From assembly GCA_964370625.1 (NCBI GenBank), contig CAYJKB010000037.1:1-20955 (forward strand): DNA of 20,955 nt, read 5' to 3'. Both the position numbers and the translations under genes were made by a program. Under the pieces are notes generated by a model. It was not told where the DNA came from. It made no database searches and saw nothing but the letters and a program-made list of their open reading frames with translations. This DNA comes from CAYJKB01 sp964370625. Lineage in GTDB: Bacteria; Bacillota; Clostridia; Oscillospirales; Butyricicoccaceae. Below are positions 8,201 to 15,865 of the stretch, in pieces. How positions within the stretch are numbered: position 1 is the stretch's first letter; every line of letters begins with the position of its first letter.

Positions 8201-9760
8201 TGAATCAATCGGTGGGTTTGTAACTTGAGCAAATAATTGTTTAAAATATCTAAATAAAGGCTGGTGTTTGTCAGATAACACTGCAAGTGGGATATCTGTA
8301 CCCATTGAAGCTGTAGCTTCTACTCCATTTTTTGCCATAGGTAGGATATTTGTTTTAACATCTTCATATGTGTAACCATGTACTTTATATAATTTATCAC
8401 GCACTGCCTGTGTATGTGTTTCAACCTTTTTGTTTGGAACATGTAAATCTTTAAGGCGAACTAAGTTTCTATCAAGCCATTCTCCGTAAGGATTTTTAGA
8501 TGCATAATAACTTTTGCATTCATCATCTGATATGATTTTTTTATTAACTGTGTCAACAAGTAACATTTTACCTGGCTGAAGACGTGATTTTTTAACGATT
8601 TTAGCAGGGTCAATATCAAGCACACCTACTTCAGAAGATAAAATAAGCGTGTTGTCTTTTGTTACATAATAACGAGATGGGCGTAAACCATTTCTATCAA
8701 GTACCGCACCCATAATATCTCCATCAGAGAATAAAATCGCAGCAGGACCGTCCCAAGGTTCCATCATCGTTGCATAATAATGATAAAAATCTTTTTTACT
8801 TCTGTTCATGTATGGGTCATTTTTCCAAGGTTCTGGAATTGTCATCATAACAGCTAACGGAAGTTCTACACCATTCATATATAAAAATTCAAGTGTATTA
8901 TCAAGCATAGCAGAGTCAGAACCTTCTCCATTAATAACAGGTAATACTTTGCTAATGTCATCGCCTAATACTTCGGAATACATGGTTTCTTCACGTGCAT
9001 GCATACGGTCTGCATTACCACGGATTGTATTTATTTCACCATTATGAAGTATAACTCTGTTAGGATGTGCACGTTCCCAACTTGGATTTGTATTTGTTGA
9101 AAAACGTGAATGTACCATAGCAATAGCACTTATATAATTTTTATCTTGTAAATCAAGATAAAACTCACGAAGTTGATTTACCAAAAACATACCTTTATAC
9201 ACAATTGTACGTGATGATAAGCTTGCGATATATGTATCAGCTGAACTGTGTTCAAACTCACGTCTTATGATATAAAGTTTTCTATCAAAATCTATACCTC
9301 TTGCTGTGTCTAATGGTCGTTTAATAAAACATTGTTCAAAACATGGCATTTGTTCTATAGCTTTTTGCCCTAGTGTATTAGGATTTGTTGGCACAGTTCT
9401 CCATCCTAAAAATTCTACACCTTCTTTTTGTGCTATAATTTCAAACATTTTCTTTGCTTGATTTCGTTTTAAATTATCAGCAGGCAAAAAAAGCATACCA
9501 ACACCATAATCACGCTCTTCTCCTATATCAAAGCTTAAATCAAGTTTTGAAAAGAAATTATGTGAAATTTGTAATAGTACGCCTACGCCATCACCAACTT
9601 CACCTAAAGCATCTTTACCCGCTCTATGTTGAAGTTTTTCAACAACTTCTAATGCATCAGACACAACGTTATATGTTTTTTTACCGTCGATAGACACAAC
9701 TGCACCTATTCCACATGCATCATGTTCATATCTTGCATCATATAATGTGCTATTTTTCAT
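5246..9760 (-). CDS. gltB: Glutamate synthase (NADPH) large subunit
   Basis: The 1504-residue large subunit starts with a class II glutamine amidotransferase domain. After a 15-residue propeptide, the sequence YEHDACGIG presents C16, the expected N-terminal nucleophile after self-cleavage. A central domain and the FMN-binding synthase barrel follow, including GAMSYGSIS and PGEGGHLPGGKV. The [3Fe-4S] ligands are C1110, C1116 and C1121 in CMMMRVCNLDTC. The C-terminal GXGXG beta-helix repeats (GGKIVV, GATSGESY, GAMAVVEGCGDHGLEYMTGG) complete the family architecture. I chose the ATG at 9758-9760 because it has a strong AGGAGGT site and gives a normal propeptide. The frame stays open upstream to 9844, but those codons lie in the leader hairpin. 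It is co-transcribed with gltD. Confidence 0.97.
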   Translation of the reverse strand: MKNSTLYDARYEHDACGIGAVVSIDGKKTYNVVSDALEVVEKLQHRAGKDALGEVGDGVGVLLQISHNFFSKLDLSFDIGEERDYGVGMLFLPADNLKRNQAKKMFEIIAQKEGVEFLGWRTVPTNPNTLGQKAIEQMPCFEQCFIKRPLDTARGIDFDRKLYIIRREFEHSSADTYIASLSSRTIVYKGMFLVNQLREFYLDLQDKNYISAIAMVHSRFSTNTNPSWERAHPNRVILHNGEINTIRGNADRMHAREETMYSEVLGDDISKVLPVINGEGSDSAMLDNTLEFLYMNGVELPLAVMMTIPEPWKNDPYMNRSKKDFYHYYATMMEPWDGPAAILFSDGDIMGAVLDRNGLRPSRYYVTKDNTLILSSEVGVLDIDPAKIVKKSRLQPGKMLLVDTVNKKIISDDECKSYYASKNPYGEWLDRNLVRLKDLHVPNKKVETHTQAVRDKLYKVHGYTYEDVKTNILPMAKNGVEATASMGTDIPLAVLSDKHQPLFRYFKQLFAQVTNPPIDSLREEIVTDTTVYIGSDGNLLCDNASNCSVLEVQNPILTGTDLIKIKALDQKGLKAETVSLLYYKNTSLEHALDQLFVKCDKAYKKGVNIIILSDRGIDENHIAIPSLLAVSAMEQHLIKTKKRTAVSIILESGEPRDVHQFATLLGFGARAINPYLAHECIEELIEMKILDKDPHTAIHDYNHGVLHGIVKISAKMGISVLQSYQSAQIFEAVGINKNVVDRYFTNTVTRVEGIGLEEIAEGVEFRHSKAFDPLGLGVDTSLDSTGFSKLRTGEDKEDHLYNPQIIIALQRATQNGDYAKFKEYTKMVDSEHNPHTLRGLLEFKFNECTAISIDEVEPVEKIVKRFKTGAMSYGSISKEAHECMAIAMNRLGGKSNSGEGGEEPDRLWTEKNSAIKQVASGRFGVTAEYLLSASEIQIKMAQGAKPGEGGHLPGGKVYPWIAKTRHSTTGVTLISPPPHHDIYSIEDLAQLIYDLKNANRQARISVKLVSEAGVGTIAAGVAKAGAAVILISGYDGGTGAAPLSSILDAGLPWELGLAEAHQTLIQNGLRSSVVIETDGKLMSGRDVAIAAILGAEEFGFATAPLVTMGCMMMRVCNLDTCPVGIATQNECLRARFRGKPEYVINFMRFIAEELREIMAKLGIRTLDELTGRTDLISVREKQITKRAELVDMSKIICDKYAHHDEKIFNSSKIFDFELNKTIDESVLVKKFKTAIKNGSRHEEKINISSTDRTVGTILGSEITAKFGSTLEDDTYIVECSGGVGQSFGAFIPKGLTLRLEGDANDYIGKGLSGGKIVVCPPRQSQFAAEENIIIGNVAFYGATSGESYINGIAGERFMVRNSGAMAVVEGCGDHGLEYMTGGTAVILGETGKNFAAGMSGGIAYVLDMKHELYLKLNKEFVYMDEIKEKYDISELRELISKHLKETGSVLAQRILDNFEDYLPNFKKIIPMDYEKMLKLICEFEEKGLSHEKAQMEAFAKSLKH

Positions 9761-9782
9761 TATTTGTGACCTCCTCATACGC

Positions 9783-9850
9783 AAAAAGGAGCCATGATTG
9801 CATACAAACAAAACACACCTAAATATGAATGTTTGTACAATCATGACCCC
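9783..9850 (-). terminator. Terminator-like hairpin inside the gltB leader (putative attenuator)
   Basis: In the minus sense, GGGGTCATGATTG (9838-9850) pairs with CAATCATGGCTCC (9788-9800) over 13 bp with two G-U pairs. After a 2-base bulge come 8 more bp (TACAAACA with TGTTTGTA, 9803-9810 and 9830-9837) and a 19-base loop. Five Ts follow (9783-9787). It lies downstream of the gltB promoter and ends about 20 bases before the gltB start, so it can terminate transcripts before they reach the gene. No anti-terminator was identified. Confidence 0.65.
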
Positions 9851-9879
9851 ATTGTCATCTACTTTTTAAATTATTTAAT

Positions 9880-9908
9880 AGTATACCATGTGCTTTTTTA
9901 TATTTCAA
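9880..9908 (-). promoter_or_regulatory. Consensus promoter of gltBD
   Basis: On the minus strand, -35 TTGAAA (9903-9908), an exact 17-base spacer, and -10 TATACT (9880-9885). The predicted start near 9873 gives a leader of about 113 bases containing the terminator-like hairpin. The rest of the 9861-9994 gap is AT-rich, and I see no strong terminator for the membrane-protein gene upstream. Confidence 0.7.
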
Positions 9909-9994
9909 TACTTAATCGTTATTTTTTTATTTTTCGTGTATACTATGCAAAAAATCTTAAATTTTAATAAATATTTAAAACTTATTACTATTTT

Positions 9995-10591
9995 TTATCC
10001 TTTTGCAAGCCCAATTAAAGCTCCAATACTTGCAGAAACAAAATCACGATAAACCGATAAAGTTACTGCTGTTGAAGTATCTGGAATAATAAATTCACTA
10101 AAATTTCTAACGATTAACATAATAAATAAACAAAAAATGCAAACTGCTGCTAAAATCGCAATTTGGTAATTTACCATAACTTTTTTAGGTGTTTGAATAT
10201 TTGTTGTTTGTGTGGTTACCTCTTGAATTTTTGCTTGATTTATAGTTGGTTCACTATTTTCATTTGCCCATATAAAACTAGCATTTGGATTATCTGAATT
10301 ATTTGTATTTTCAGCTGTAAAACCTATTGTTTTTGGTTTTTCCATCGTTGCCACTATATTATTTTTTTTATTTGCTGATGAATTTACTGATATAACACTC
10401 ATAAGGTATCCAAAAATTGAACTGAGCGATGTTCTAAATACTATATCGATTTGCTCCATACCTTCTGATGATGCTCCAAAAAACAGTGATAATGCAGATT
10501 GTAATAAAAGTATCATGAAAATCACAATTATTGATGCAAAAGCAACATTTTTACTACTCATAGTTTTAATCCACACTATTAATTTATTCAT
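9995..10591 (-). CDS. Small membrane protein next to endolysin, holin-like
   Basis: A 198-residue protein I cannot place in a named family. Predicted membrane segments by eye are residues 16-39, 51-69 and 141-162. A polar Asn/Thr-rich linker (about 70-138) separates the second and third, and a Ser/Gly/Ala-rich C-terminal helix (180-198, ending GALIGLAKG) may also touch the membrane. The ATG follows a GAGGGGGG ribosome binding site and starts 34 bases after the amidase stop, so the two genes form an operon. Position and topology suggest a holin or amidase-export partner, by inference only. It is longer than most phage holins. Confidence 0.7.
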   Translation of the reverse strand: MNKLIVWIKTMSSKNVAFASIIVIFMILLLQSALSLFFGASSEGMEQIDIVFRTSLSSIFGYLMSVISVNSSANKKNNIVATMEKPKTIGFTAENTNNSDNPNASFIWANENSEPTINQAKIQEVTTQTTNIQTPKKVMVNYQIAILAAVCIFCLFIMLIVRNFSEFIIPDTSTAVTLSVYRDFVSASIGALIGLAKG

Positions 10592-10625
10592 AAGTTTACC
10601 CCCCTCTATTACTTACTTAAAGAAA

Positions 10626-11375
10626 TTATTCATATTTAATAAATGCATTACTAAAACCTGCTTTTTTCAAATTTTCTACAAGTTTTGTTGCATTTGATTT
10701 AGATGAAAAAGCACCAACTTGAACTTTATAATATTTTTTTGTCACAGGTTTTGGTGACGGATTTGATGGTTGTGCAACTGAATTATTTGCATTCATTTCT
10801 GCTTTTACATCTGCACGAAAAACATCCATATTTTTGCCGTATTTGGGGAACCAATGCATTACATCAGCATGATTAGATGCTATACCTTTTGCATAGCCTT
10901 CGCTATGACAGATAATATTTTTCAATGGATTTAATTTATATAACTTACATAAATACGCAAAAAGTTCTACAGCTTCACGATATACTGCATTGAAATAAGT
11001 TTTGCTTTTTAAATTATCTTCACAAATTTCAACACCAATGTATCCGTTATTATTTGCATTCTTGCTATATCCTAATTTTCCAGATCCACTATGCCAACCA
11101 ACCATATCCCATGGGAGTGTTTGATATGTTCTGATTGTTCCATTTTTATCTTTACCAATAAATCCATGAACACAAACAGAAATCCCGCCTGGTTTTGCTG
11201 TGTTCCAATGTGTTCCATATTTATTATATCCTACAATCCCATCATCTGGGCCTATATATCTTGATAATTTCGGATTATTTGCACCAGTTGAATGAATCAT
11301 AAGTCCACGCACTTTGTGTTTTTTACCACTTTTATAACAATTATTTTTTGTTAAATAATATTGTTTTAATTTCAT
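10626..11375 (-). CDS. N-acetylmuramoyl-L-alanine amidase (amidase_2 type) with SPOR half-repeat
   Basis: A 249-residue peptidoglycan hydrolase that cuts the bond between N-acetylmuramate and the stem peptide. The catalytic domain (about 20-190) contains H28 in MIHST, W94-H95, E116 in GVEICED, H157 in CHSEG and the SNHADVMHWFP segment (H169, D171, H174). The likely Zn ligands are H28, H157 and D171. A Ser/Pro linker (199-212) leads to YYKVQVGAFSSKSNATKLV (215-233), one SPOR-type repeat of about 35 residues that probably binds the cell wall. There is no signal peptide, as in phage endolysins needing a holin; the next gene is a membrane protein. The start is supported by GGAGAT before the ATG. 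It could also be a domesticated autolysin. Confidence 0.92.
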   Translation of the reverse strand: MKLKQYYLTKNNCYKSGKKHKVRGLMIHSTGANNPKLSRYIGPDDGIVGYNKYGTHWNTAKPGGISVCVHGFIGKDKNGTIRTYQTLPWDMVGWHSGSGKLGYSKNANNNGYIGVEICEDNLKSKTYFNAVYREAVELFAYLCKLYKLNPLKNIICHSEGYAKGIASNHADVMHWFPKYGKNMDVFRADVKAEMNANNSVAQPSNPSPKPVTKKYYKVQVGAFSSKSNATKLVENLKKAGFSNAFIKYE

Positions 11376-11401
11376 GTTTTATATCTCCTTCAAAATAAAG
11401 A

Positions 11402-11438
11402 TAGATGGTCATAGAACTTAAATTGCTATGACCATCTA
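11402..11438 (-). terminator. Hairpin between recombinase operon and amidase gene
   Basis: A 13-bp perfect stem (11402-11414 with 11426-11438) and an 11-base loop, followed on the minus strand by ATCTTTATTTTG. This is consistent with a terminator for the recombinase operon, or an attenuator in the amidase leader. A weak promoter-like TTGTTT-N17-TATTAA lies just upstream of it. Confidence 0.55.
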
Positions 11439-11502
11439 ATAGGTTATATATTAATATATTCTATTTTATACGCAAACAATTTATAACTTTTATATTTATT
11501 TA

Positions 11503-11571
11503 TTATAGCTCTTCATCACGTTTTATAACTGGCACTGCTTCCATTTGAGCAAGTTCTACAGTATCTGCTTA
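11503..11571 (-). pseudogene. In-frame coding-like tail beyond the stop of the third recombinase
   Basis: After the recombinase ends in FGVYMT and TAA (11569-11571), the same frame continues for 21 codons. They begin ADTVELAQMEAVPVIKRD and end in a second TAA at 11503-11505. The codons look like normal coding use for this genome. Either a CAA-to-TAA change shortened a recombinase of about 455 residues, or this is the 3' end of another gene joined here by recombination. It has no start codon and ribosome binding site of its own that I can identify. Confidence 0.4.
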
Positions 11572-12870
11572 TGTCATGTAAACACCAAAAATATCGTTGA
11601 AATTAAACTTAATTTCAACTCTCTGATTATCAATTATATATATTGATTTAATAAATGTTTTTATCATTTGTTTATCAAATTTTTTGTTTTTATTCTGCTC
11701 TTGAGTTATCTCAATAGACTTATTAAGTGAATTTAGTACAAGTTTTTCTAAATCACCTTCAAAAAATGTTTTCCCTTTTGGACATGCACTTTGTTTATCA
11801 CTATATGTGTAAGCACAAGTGAAGTAGAACTTTCCTTTGGCGCCTTGTTTTCGCTTCATAAGTCTTTTACAATTATAACAGCGAACTTTAGATTTCAGCA
11901 AAAATTGCTGTGGTATTCTTTGTTTTAATATTTTTCGTTTAGTTATAACTAAATTTGCCTTGTCAAATTCATTTTTAGTAACTATAGCCTCATGTGTTCC
12001 TTCTACAATAATCGGTTGTACTTTTTTGTATATATTTTCTGATAGGCTTACTTTTTCCTTTCGATTACTTACAAGTGTGCCTGTATATCTTAGATTAGTT
12101 AATATTAAATATACTTGTGCTGATGTCCATACGGTTTTATTTGCAGTAAAGCTAAATTTTTTATCGTTAGGAAATTTTTGTTTATAATATTCTGCTGGCG
12201 TAAGCCTTTTTTCTTCATTTAATTTTTTAGCAATAAGCGATGTATTGTTTCCATTTAATGCTAAATCAAATATGTATCTAACAGTAGCTGCTGAATCTGT
12301 ATCAATAGCAAGTTTATTTTGAATTTCAGGGTGCTTAATATATCCGAAAGGTGCATGTGAACCAACAAATTTACCTTCACGCATTTTAAGTTTTCGTGCA
12401 GATTTACTCTTGATAGATATATCTTTGCTATATGCTCCATAAATTATATTTTTCATTGCTAAATCTAAACTTCCAGCTGTGCCTTTGTAGTTTTCACTAT
12501 CATAATTATCATTTATCGAAATAAATCTTACTTTCAGCAACGGAAATATACATTCAAAATAATTTCCAGCCTCGATGTAATCTCTAAAAAAACGTGAACA
12601 ATCTTTTACTATAATTAAATTTATTTTACCTGCTTTTGCATCTTCAATCATTTTCAAAAAAGATGGACGTCTATCATTTGTGCCAGAGTATCCATCATCA
12701 ATATATTCTATTTTTTGAGCATTTCGAAAAGATAAATAATTATCTAGATAATTATTTATATATCCCCTTTGACTGATAATGCTACTACTTTCTTCTTTTC
12801 CTTTACCTATTTTGTCATCAGCAGATGATAATCGCAAATAAATAGCAATTTTATATTCTTTCATACACAT
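11569..12870 (-). CDS. Large serine recombinase, third of three
   Basis: A 433-residue site-specific recombinase. The resolvase-type catalytic domain (about 6-150) has the nucleophile S15 in YLRLS and the conserved DCSRFFRDYIEAGNY segment, giving Ser-linked strand cleavage and exchange at att sites. A 'recombinase' DNA-binding domain follows (SHAPFGYIKHPEIQNKLAID near 171-190), then a zinc ribbon with C331-x2-C334, C352 and C363. After the ribbon only about 70 residues remain, with no room for the long coiled coil of typical large serine integrases. The start is either the first ATG (AGGAG only 4 bases away) or M3, which has better spacing. It begins 26 bases after the second recombinase, in the same operon. 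Its TAA may be a recent truncation. Confidence 0.92.
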   Translation of the reverse strand: MCMKEYKIAIYLRLSSADDKIGKGKEESSSIISQRGYINNYLDNYLSFRNAQKIEYIDDGYSGTNDRRPSFLKMIEDAKAGKINLIIVKDCSRFFRDYIEAGNYFECIFPLLKVRFISINDNYDSENYKGTAGSLDLAMKNIIYGAYSKDISIKSKSARKLKMREGKFVGSHAPFGYIKHPEIQNKLAIDTDSAATVRYIFDLALNGNNTSLIAKKLNEEKRLTPAEYYKQKFPNDKKFSFTANKTVWTSAQVYLILTNLRYTGTLVSNRKEKVSLSENIYKKVQPIIVEGTHEAIVTKNEFDKANLVITKRKILKQRIPQQFLLKSKVRCYNCKRLMKRKQGAKGKFYFTCAYTYSDKQSACPKGKTFFEGDLEKLVLNSLNKSIEITQEQNKNKKFDKQMIKTFIKSIYIIDNQRVEIKFNFNDIFGVYMT

Positions 12871-12896
12871 ATAACTCCTAATATTGCTTTAATTGC

Positions 12897-14492
12897 TTAT
12901 ATAAAAATATCATTAAATTTCATCTTGATTTCAATAGTACCATCACTATAAATATAAATTGCATCAATAACAGCATCTACAAGTTCACTTGTAAGTTTAT
13001 CAGCTTTGCTAATTGGTTTCATCAGCTTATCCCATTTATTTTCAGTTTCAAGCATTTCTTTAAATTCCTCACGTTGTGTAATAATTTTTTCTAATCTTTT
13101 CACAAGTATGTTATATTCTTCTTTATCTGCCTCTATTCCTTTTTTATTTAAGTTATTTATTTTAAGTGTAAGACTTTTAATTTGTGTATTATACTTATCA
13201 CGTATACTCTTTTCATCAGTTTTGTATTTTAACTGTAAAACAAGCTTTTCATAATCTAAACCTACTTTAACTTGTGTTTTTATTACTTGTAATATTATTT
13301 TTTTCACTTCTTCACTAATAATATAATGTGAATTACATGTAGTATTTAATTTTCTTGTATAACTACTACACTTATAGACAGCATACCAATTTCCTTTTTT
13401 ATTTTCTTTCTTAAAGTACATTTTTTTCTTGCAATCAGCACAAAAAATTTTATTTTCAAACAGATTTATTAATGAATTTCTCATTTTTTCACTATCAGCA
13501 AATTTATCTTTTCTAATATCTTTTTCAACTTTAATAATTTTTTGCACCAATTCAAATTGTTCTTTTGAAATTATTGCCTGATGTGTATTTTCATAAACTT
13601 TTAATGAATTCGGACAATTCACCGTGTGCCGTGCTATACCTTTATACAAAGCAGTTTTAGTTTTACCAACTATAGTATCTCCAAGATACACAGAATTTGA
13701 TAGAATATTATTTACCGTACATCTATTCCAGTTTACATTGCCAACATTTTTATTCTTTCTTACACCTGTTTGTGACTTTCTAACATTCGGTAACGGTGCT
13801 TTTAGGGCATCTAATTTTTTGGCGATTTCAGTTATTTTGATTTGTTCAATCTTCCAACTAAATATTAATTTTACATATTTTGCACACTCTTCATCAATTA
13901 TAATTTTTCTTCTACTCTCATCTAATTTATATCCATATGCCACTATACTTTTCTTAAAATTGCTGTCGCTCATCCTTGTTTGATGTGCAGATATAACTTT
14001 TTTTGATATGTCTTTTGAATAAAGTGTATTTATCATATTTTGCAAAGGTATCATTAGGTTATTATTTTCAACATCATTTTCAATGCTATCATAATTTTCT
14101 TTTACTGAAATAAATCTAACTCCTAAACTTGGAAATATTTTTTCAATATAAATTCCAGCTTCTATATAATCTCTGCCAAACCTGCTTAAATCACGAACTA
14201 TAAGACATGAAACTTTACCTGCTTTTATATCTTCCATCAGTCGATTAAAATTAGGTCTATCAAAAATTGTACCAGTTGTTCCGTTATCTTCATATATGCC
14301 ATATAAACTTAAATCTGATTGTTTAGATAAAAATTCTTTGCAGATAGCAATTTGATTTGCAATCACATCTTTTTCTTCTGTTTTACCACTATTTAATACA
14401 GATAATCTTACATAAATAGCAGTTGTGGTTTTTTGCCTATACGCCGATTTTTCACATATGCCATCTTGTATTTTTCGGCTTATTCTAGGCAT
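12897..14492 (-). CDS. Large serine recombinase, second of three, with coiled coil
   Basis: A 531-residue serine recombinase, the longest of the trio. The catalytic domain has nucleophile S31 in YVRLS and VRDLSRFGRDYIEAG (99-113). The recombinase domain spans about 175-330, and the zinc ribbon uses C351-x2-C354, C375 and C386. Residues about 411-485 form a Lys/Glu-rich heptad-like coiled coil (SLTLKINNLNKKG, ILVKRLEKIITQREEF). In large serine integrases this element mediates synapsis and controls direction. It then ends in DGTIEIKMKFNDIF, like the third protein. An N-terminal extension of about 20 residues precedes the catalytic domain. Its ATG lies inside the end of the first recombinase (13-base overlap) with GAGG upstream, so the two are translationally coupled. 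Confidence 0.94.
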   Translation of the reverse strand: MPRISRKIQDGICEKSAYRQKTTTAIYVRLSVLNSGKTEEKDVIANQIAICKEFLSKQSDLSLYGIYEDNGTTGTIFDRPNFNRLMEDIKAGKVSCLIVRDLSRFGRDYIEAGIYIEKIFPSLGVRFISVKENYDSIENDVENNNLMIPLQNMINTLYSKDISKKVISAHQTRMSDSNFKKSIVAYGYKLDESRRKIIIDEECAKYVKLIFSWKIEQIKITEIAKKLDALKAPLPNVRKSQTGVRKNKNVGNVNWNRCTVNNILSNSVYLGDTIVGKTKTALYKGIARHTVNCPNSLKVYENTHQAIISKEQFELVQKIIKVEKDIRKDKFADSEKMRNSLINLFENKIFCADCKKKMYFKKENKKGNWYAVYKCSSYTRKLNTTCNSHYIISEEVKKIILQVIKTQVKVGLDYEKLVLQLKYKTDEKSIRDKYNTQIKSLTLKINNLNKKGIEADKEEYNILVKRLEKIITQREEFKEMLETENKWDKLMKPISKADKLTSELVDAVIDAIYIYSDGTIEIKMKFNDIFI

Positions 14493-15817
14493 AGATATGC
14501 CTCATTTATATTGCATTTGAAGTTATCTTTAAATGCAAAAAGAATTTCCACTCCATGCTTTTCATGGATTTTAATTTTATCAACTAATGATAATAAAATT
14601 CTACGATTTATTTCAATGAAATTTTTTTCTAAATCAGTATGAATCTCAATTTGATTTTTAATGGCATTAAATACACTTTGTTCGACCTTGTTTTTACTAA
14701 TATTGTGCGTGCTACATTTTCGATTTTTGATATAAGTAGAGCATACGAAATAATAATAAACTTTATCTTTCACCTTTCGTTTTTTTCTAATCATTGTGTT
14801 GCCACAGTCTGAACAAAACACAAAGCCCGATAATATATTTATTTCATTTTCTTGATTTGTGTATCGCATATCTCGACTTAATAGCTTTTGAATTGCAAAA
14901 AAATCTCTGTGGCAAATTATAGGTTCATGAGCATTCTCTACTTTTATCCACTCATTTTTATTAACTTTTTGAGATATACGAACTTTGCAATTTGGAGTAC
15001 TAGTTTTTCCTTGTGCAAGTATACCTATATAAACTTCATCAGTCAAAATCCGTTTTACTGATGTATATTCCCACTTAGCTATCGGATTTGTTTTGAAATA
15101 ATTAGTTGATACTATTCCTTTAGAAAATTTATATTCAAAAGGTGATAAAATTCCCAGTTCATTTAACTTGTTCGCAATTTTTCCAATACTAAGTCCATCT
15201 TTATATAAGGAATAAATCATCTTAACTTTTTCACTTGCTTCTTTGTCAATTACAAGCTTATTATGATTATTTTCATCTTTTTTATATCCAAATACAGTAA
15301 AAGCACTTGTAAATTCACCTTTTTTACGTTTGATTTCGAGACTTGAACGAATTTTAACTGAAATATCCTTGCAATATGCATCATTTATTAAATTTTTAAA
15401 TGGCAAAATAAAACTATCTGCCCCATAGTCGCTATTTAAACTATCATAGTTGTCATTAATAGCTATAAATCTAACTCCTAAGCTTGGAAATATTTTCTCT
15501 AAGTATCTTCCTGCATCAATATAATTTCTTGAAAATCTTGATAAATCACGAACTACCACACAATCAATATTTCCTTTTTGGATTTCTGTAAACATCTTAA
15601 TGAAACTAGGTCTATTGAAATTTATTCCACTATATCCATCATCAGTGAATGGCAAAAACTCAAGCTTTAAATCCTCTTTTTTTGACACAAATTCAGCACA
15701 AAAAGCTTTTTGACCTATTATACTATTGCTTTCATTTTTATCCCCATCATCTCGTGATAGTCTGCAATAAATCGCTGTTTTATAATTTTTCCTTTTGATA
15801 AAAACACCTCCATCCAA
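14480..15817 (-). CDS. Large serine recombinase, first of three
   Basis: A 445-residue serine recombinase with nucleophile S21 in YCRLS, VRDLSRFSRNYIDAG (89-103), a recombinase domain (about 170-310) and a zinc ribbon C335-x2-C338, C359, C368. After the ribbon only about 75 residues remain, so it lacks the long coiled coil, as does the third copy. The start is uncertain. The listed start is a TTG at 15815-15817 with no ribosome binding site before it. A strong GGAGGTG sits inside the frame, 7 bases ahead of an ATC codon (residue 7), so translation may begin there instead. It follows the DUF6870-like gene by 48 bases. Confidence 0.92.
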   Translation of the reverse strand: MDGGVFIKRKNYKTAIYCRLSRDDGDKNESNSIIGQKAFCAEFVSKKEDLKLEFLPFTDDGYSGINFNRPSFIKMFTEIQKGNIDCVVVRDLSRFSRNYIDAGRYLEKIFPSLGVRFIAINDNYDSLNSDYGADSFILPFKNLINDAYCKDISVKIRSSLEIKRKKGEFTSAFTVFGYKKDENNHNKLVIDKEASEKVKMIYSLYKDGLSIGKIANKLNELGILSPFEYKFSKGIVSTNYFKTNPIAKWEYTSVKRILTDEVYIGILAQGKTSTPNCKVRISQKVNKNEWIKVENAHEPIICHRDFFAIQKLLSRDMRYTNQENEINILSGFVFCSDCGNTMIRKKRKVKDKVYYYFVCSTYIKNRKCSTHNISKNKVEQSVFNAIKNQIEIHTDLEKNFIEINRRILLSLVDKIKIHEKHGVEILFAFKDNFKCNINEAYLCLE

Positions 15818-15865
15818 TTGTAGATATCTTAATTAAAATATATAAAATGAATAATTTAAAAGTAA

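Noticed and set aside
3793..9760. Several plus-strand open frames of 60-130 codons antisense to gltD and gltB
   Set aside because: They are shadows of strongly supported genes on the other strand, without ribosome binding sites or protein-like composition.
9761..9844. 28-codon in-frame upstream extension of gltB
   Set aside because: It would start inside the leader hairpin with poor ribosome binding site spacing. The ATG at 9760 has AGGAGGT and gives a normal 15-residue propeptide before the catalytic Cys.
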